From assembly GCF_029023725.1 (NCBI RefSeq), contig NZ_CP119075.1, forward strand, positions 4,211,501-4,275,500: DNA of 64,000 nucleotides, given 5' to 3'. Under the pieces are notes generated by a model, which was given only the letters and a program-made list of their open reading frames with translations, was not told the DNA's origin and made no database searches. This document shows positions 62,933-64,000 of this stretch, piece by piece. How positions within the stretch are numbered: the first letter of the stretch is position 1; each line of letters begins with the position of its first letter. The stretch comes from Synoicihabitans lomoniglobus (GTDB taxonomy: Bacteria > Verrucomicrobiota > Verrucomicrobiia > Opitutales > Opitutaceae). The position numbers were made by a program, and so were the translations under genes.

Positions 62933-64000
62933 ATGAATTCCTCCAGCAAAGCCTCCCACGATCCCGCCATCGTTCGTCCCATCACGCGGAAACCGTCGCT
63001 GTCCCGGAGGCTGGTGCTCGATACCTTGTCAAAAATGACCCTCGGACACCTGCGGTTGGAATTTCCCGAGGGTGGCGGCATTTCGATCGGCAACCCCCAA
63101 GACACGACGACGCTGCCGCACGGCATATCGTCGCAGGCCGTGATCCACGTCCGGCGGGAGGCGTTTTTTCGCAAGTGCGTGCTGGCCGGGGACGTGGGCT
63201 TTGGTGAGAGCTTCGTCGATGGTGACTGGGAAACCCCCGACCTTACGGCCGTGATCGCCTGGTTCATTCACAACGTGGAAAGTGCGCCCACCCTCTCCGG
63301 CTCGAAGCGCTCGTGGCGCGATTCCGCCGTGAATCTCCTCCGCGGCGCGAATCGTATCTCCCACCTGTTGCGGCCGAACAGTCGTGCCACCGCCCGCCGC
63401 AACATCGAGGAACACTACGATCTCTCCAACGAATTCTTCGCGCTCTTCCTCGATCCTTCGATGATGTATTCGGGCGCGCGCTGGCCCACGCCGGACCTCA
63501 CCCTGGCGGAGGCACAGACCGCCAAGAACGACATCCTTTGCCAACGCCTGCAGCTCAAACCGACGGACCGCGTGCTCGAGATCGGCAGCGGTTGGGGCGG
63601 GTGGTCCATGCACGCGGCGCGGACCTACGGCTGCCACGTCACGACGCTGACCATTTCCCAGCAACAATACGATCTCGCGACCACCCGCATCGCCGCCGCC
63701 GGTTTGGCCGACAAGATCGATGTCGTCATCTGCGACTACCGCGATGTGACCGGCACGTTCGACAAGATCGTATCCATCGAAATGATGGAAGCAATCGGCC
63801 ACCAATACCTGCCCGCATTTTGCGAGTCATTGAGTCGCCTGCTCAAACGCGACGGCTTGCTTGCGCTGCAGTTCATCACCTGCCCGGACGACCGCTACAA
63901 CTCCTTCCGCCAGGGTGTCGACTACATCCAAAAACACATTTTCCCGGGCTCGCTCCTGCTTTCGCTCAACCGCGTGAACGACCAGCTGGCGCGCGCCGGC
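62933..64000 (+). CDS. Cyclopropane-fatty-acyl-phospholipid synthase family enzyme (truncated by window end)
   Basis: The frame starts at the ATG at 62933 and is open to the last base, giving 356 residues with no stop. NIEEHYDLSNEFFALFLDPS and MMYSGA form the CFA synthase substrate-site pattern. EIGSGWGGWS at about residues 216-225 is the SAM-binding motif I, and FDKIVSIEMMEAIGHQY contains the motif with the active-site Glu. The enzyme adds a methylene or methyl group from SAM to an unsaturated acyl chain. It is divergent from the ECF sigma gene and continues the lipid cluster. The C-terminal end is outside the window. Confidence 0.92.
   Translation, partial: MNSSSKASHDPAIVRPITRKPSLSRRLVLDTLSKMTLGHLRLEFPEGGGISIGNPQDTTTLPHGISSQAVIHVRREAFFRKCVLAGDVGFGESFVDGDWETPDLTAVIAWFIHNVESAPTLSGSKRSWRDSAVNLLRGANRISHLLRPNSRATARRNIEEHYDLSNEFFALFLDPSMMYSGARWPTPDLTLAEAQTAKNDILCQRLQLKPTDRVLEIGSGWGGWSMHAARTYGCHVTTLTISQQQYDLATTRIAAAGLADKIDVVICDYRDVTGTFDKIVSIEMMEAIGHQYLPAFCESLSRLLKRDGLLALQFITCPDDRYNSFRQGVDYIQKHIFPGSLLLSLNRVNDQLARAG

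Noticed and set aside
1-64000. CRISPR arrays, transposases, integrases, tRNA or rRNA genes
   Set aside because: I read the intergenic gaps and found no regularly spaced repeats, no transposase-like product and no cloverleaf-like GTTCGAATC arm; absence is by eye only.

Overview
The window is a high-GC bacterial chromosome segment with dense coding on both strands. I infer a member of Opitutaceae (Verrucomicrobiota). Supporting signs are TonB-dependent receptors with the N-terminus MNIRPFKGFAMPLALIL, type IV pilin-like proteins, a tandem-ACT protein, the arginine gene set, and many start codons without a Shine-Dalgarno site. This assignment rests on recognising protein styles, not on a search. 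I see no rRNA, tRNA, CRISPR array, transposase or phage gene.

Layout. 1-371 is the tail of a metallo-beta-lactamase-fold hydrolase. 534-4559 is an operon with a WPL/WPF-repeat exported protein followed by MlaE, MlaF and MlaD-like lipid-transport proteins. 4572-7315 (minus) holds two small exported proteins and a hybrid histidine kinase. 7627-14277 is an arginine block: argG, argF, argD and argB on minus and divergent argJ on plus, with a pseudopilin gene between argG and argF. 14593-15432 is rplM-rpsI. 15563-21151 holds a TorF-like porin, a DUF423 protein, a CCA-adding-type enzyme, transaldolase and a GH20-like glycosidase. 21148-30313 (minus) carries an S9 peptidase, an exported protein and two TonB-dependent receptors that share a nearly identical leader; a small lipoprotein gene lies between the receptors on plus. 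30535-32137 is xdhC-mocA. 32143-33881 is purK/purE.

33933-37089 (minus) holds an ECF sigma factor, a small membrane protein (possible sigma partner), a bactofilin-like/RDD membrane protein and a short membrane protein. 37266-47034 holds bifunctional PutA, GTP-type PEP carboxykinase, several membrane or DUF proteins, a tandem-ACT protein and a Ski2-like helicase with a cysteine cluster. 47346-51973 has a third TonB-dependent receptor, an MFS transporter and a VUT-family transporter. 52028-55839 holds an MscS channel divergent from a three-gene cassette: a RimB-like retropepsin, RimK fused to a TrkA-C domain, and an AstE/AspA-type zinc hydrolase. 55916-57892 is a lone exported TonB_C protein and a UMF1-type transporter.

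58056-64000 is a lipid-modification cluster: fatty acid desaturase, FAD oxidoreductase, DUF1365, and a cyclopropane-fatty-acid-synthase family enzyme cut by the window end. An ECF sigma/anti-sigma pair is nested in it.

The most unusual items are: a perfect palindromic element present twice, once between genes and once in frame inside the DUF1365 gene; the RimB-RimK-AstE writer/eraser-like cassette; the WPL-repeat protein translationally coupled to MlaE; and the 64-bp leader shared by two TonB-dependent receptor genes.
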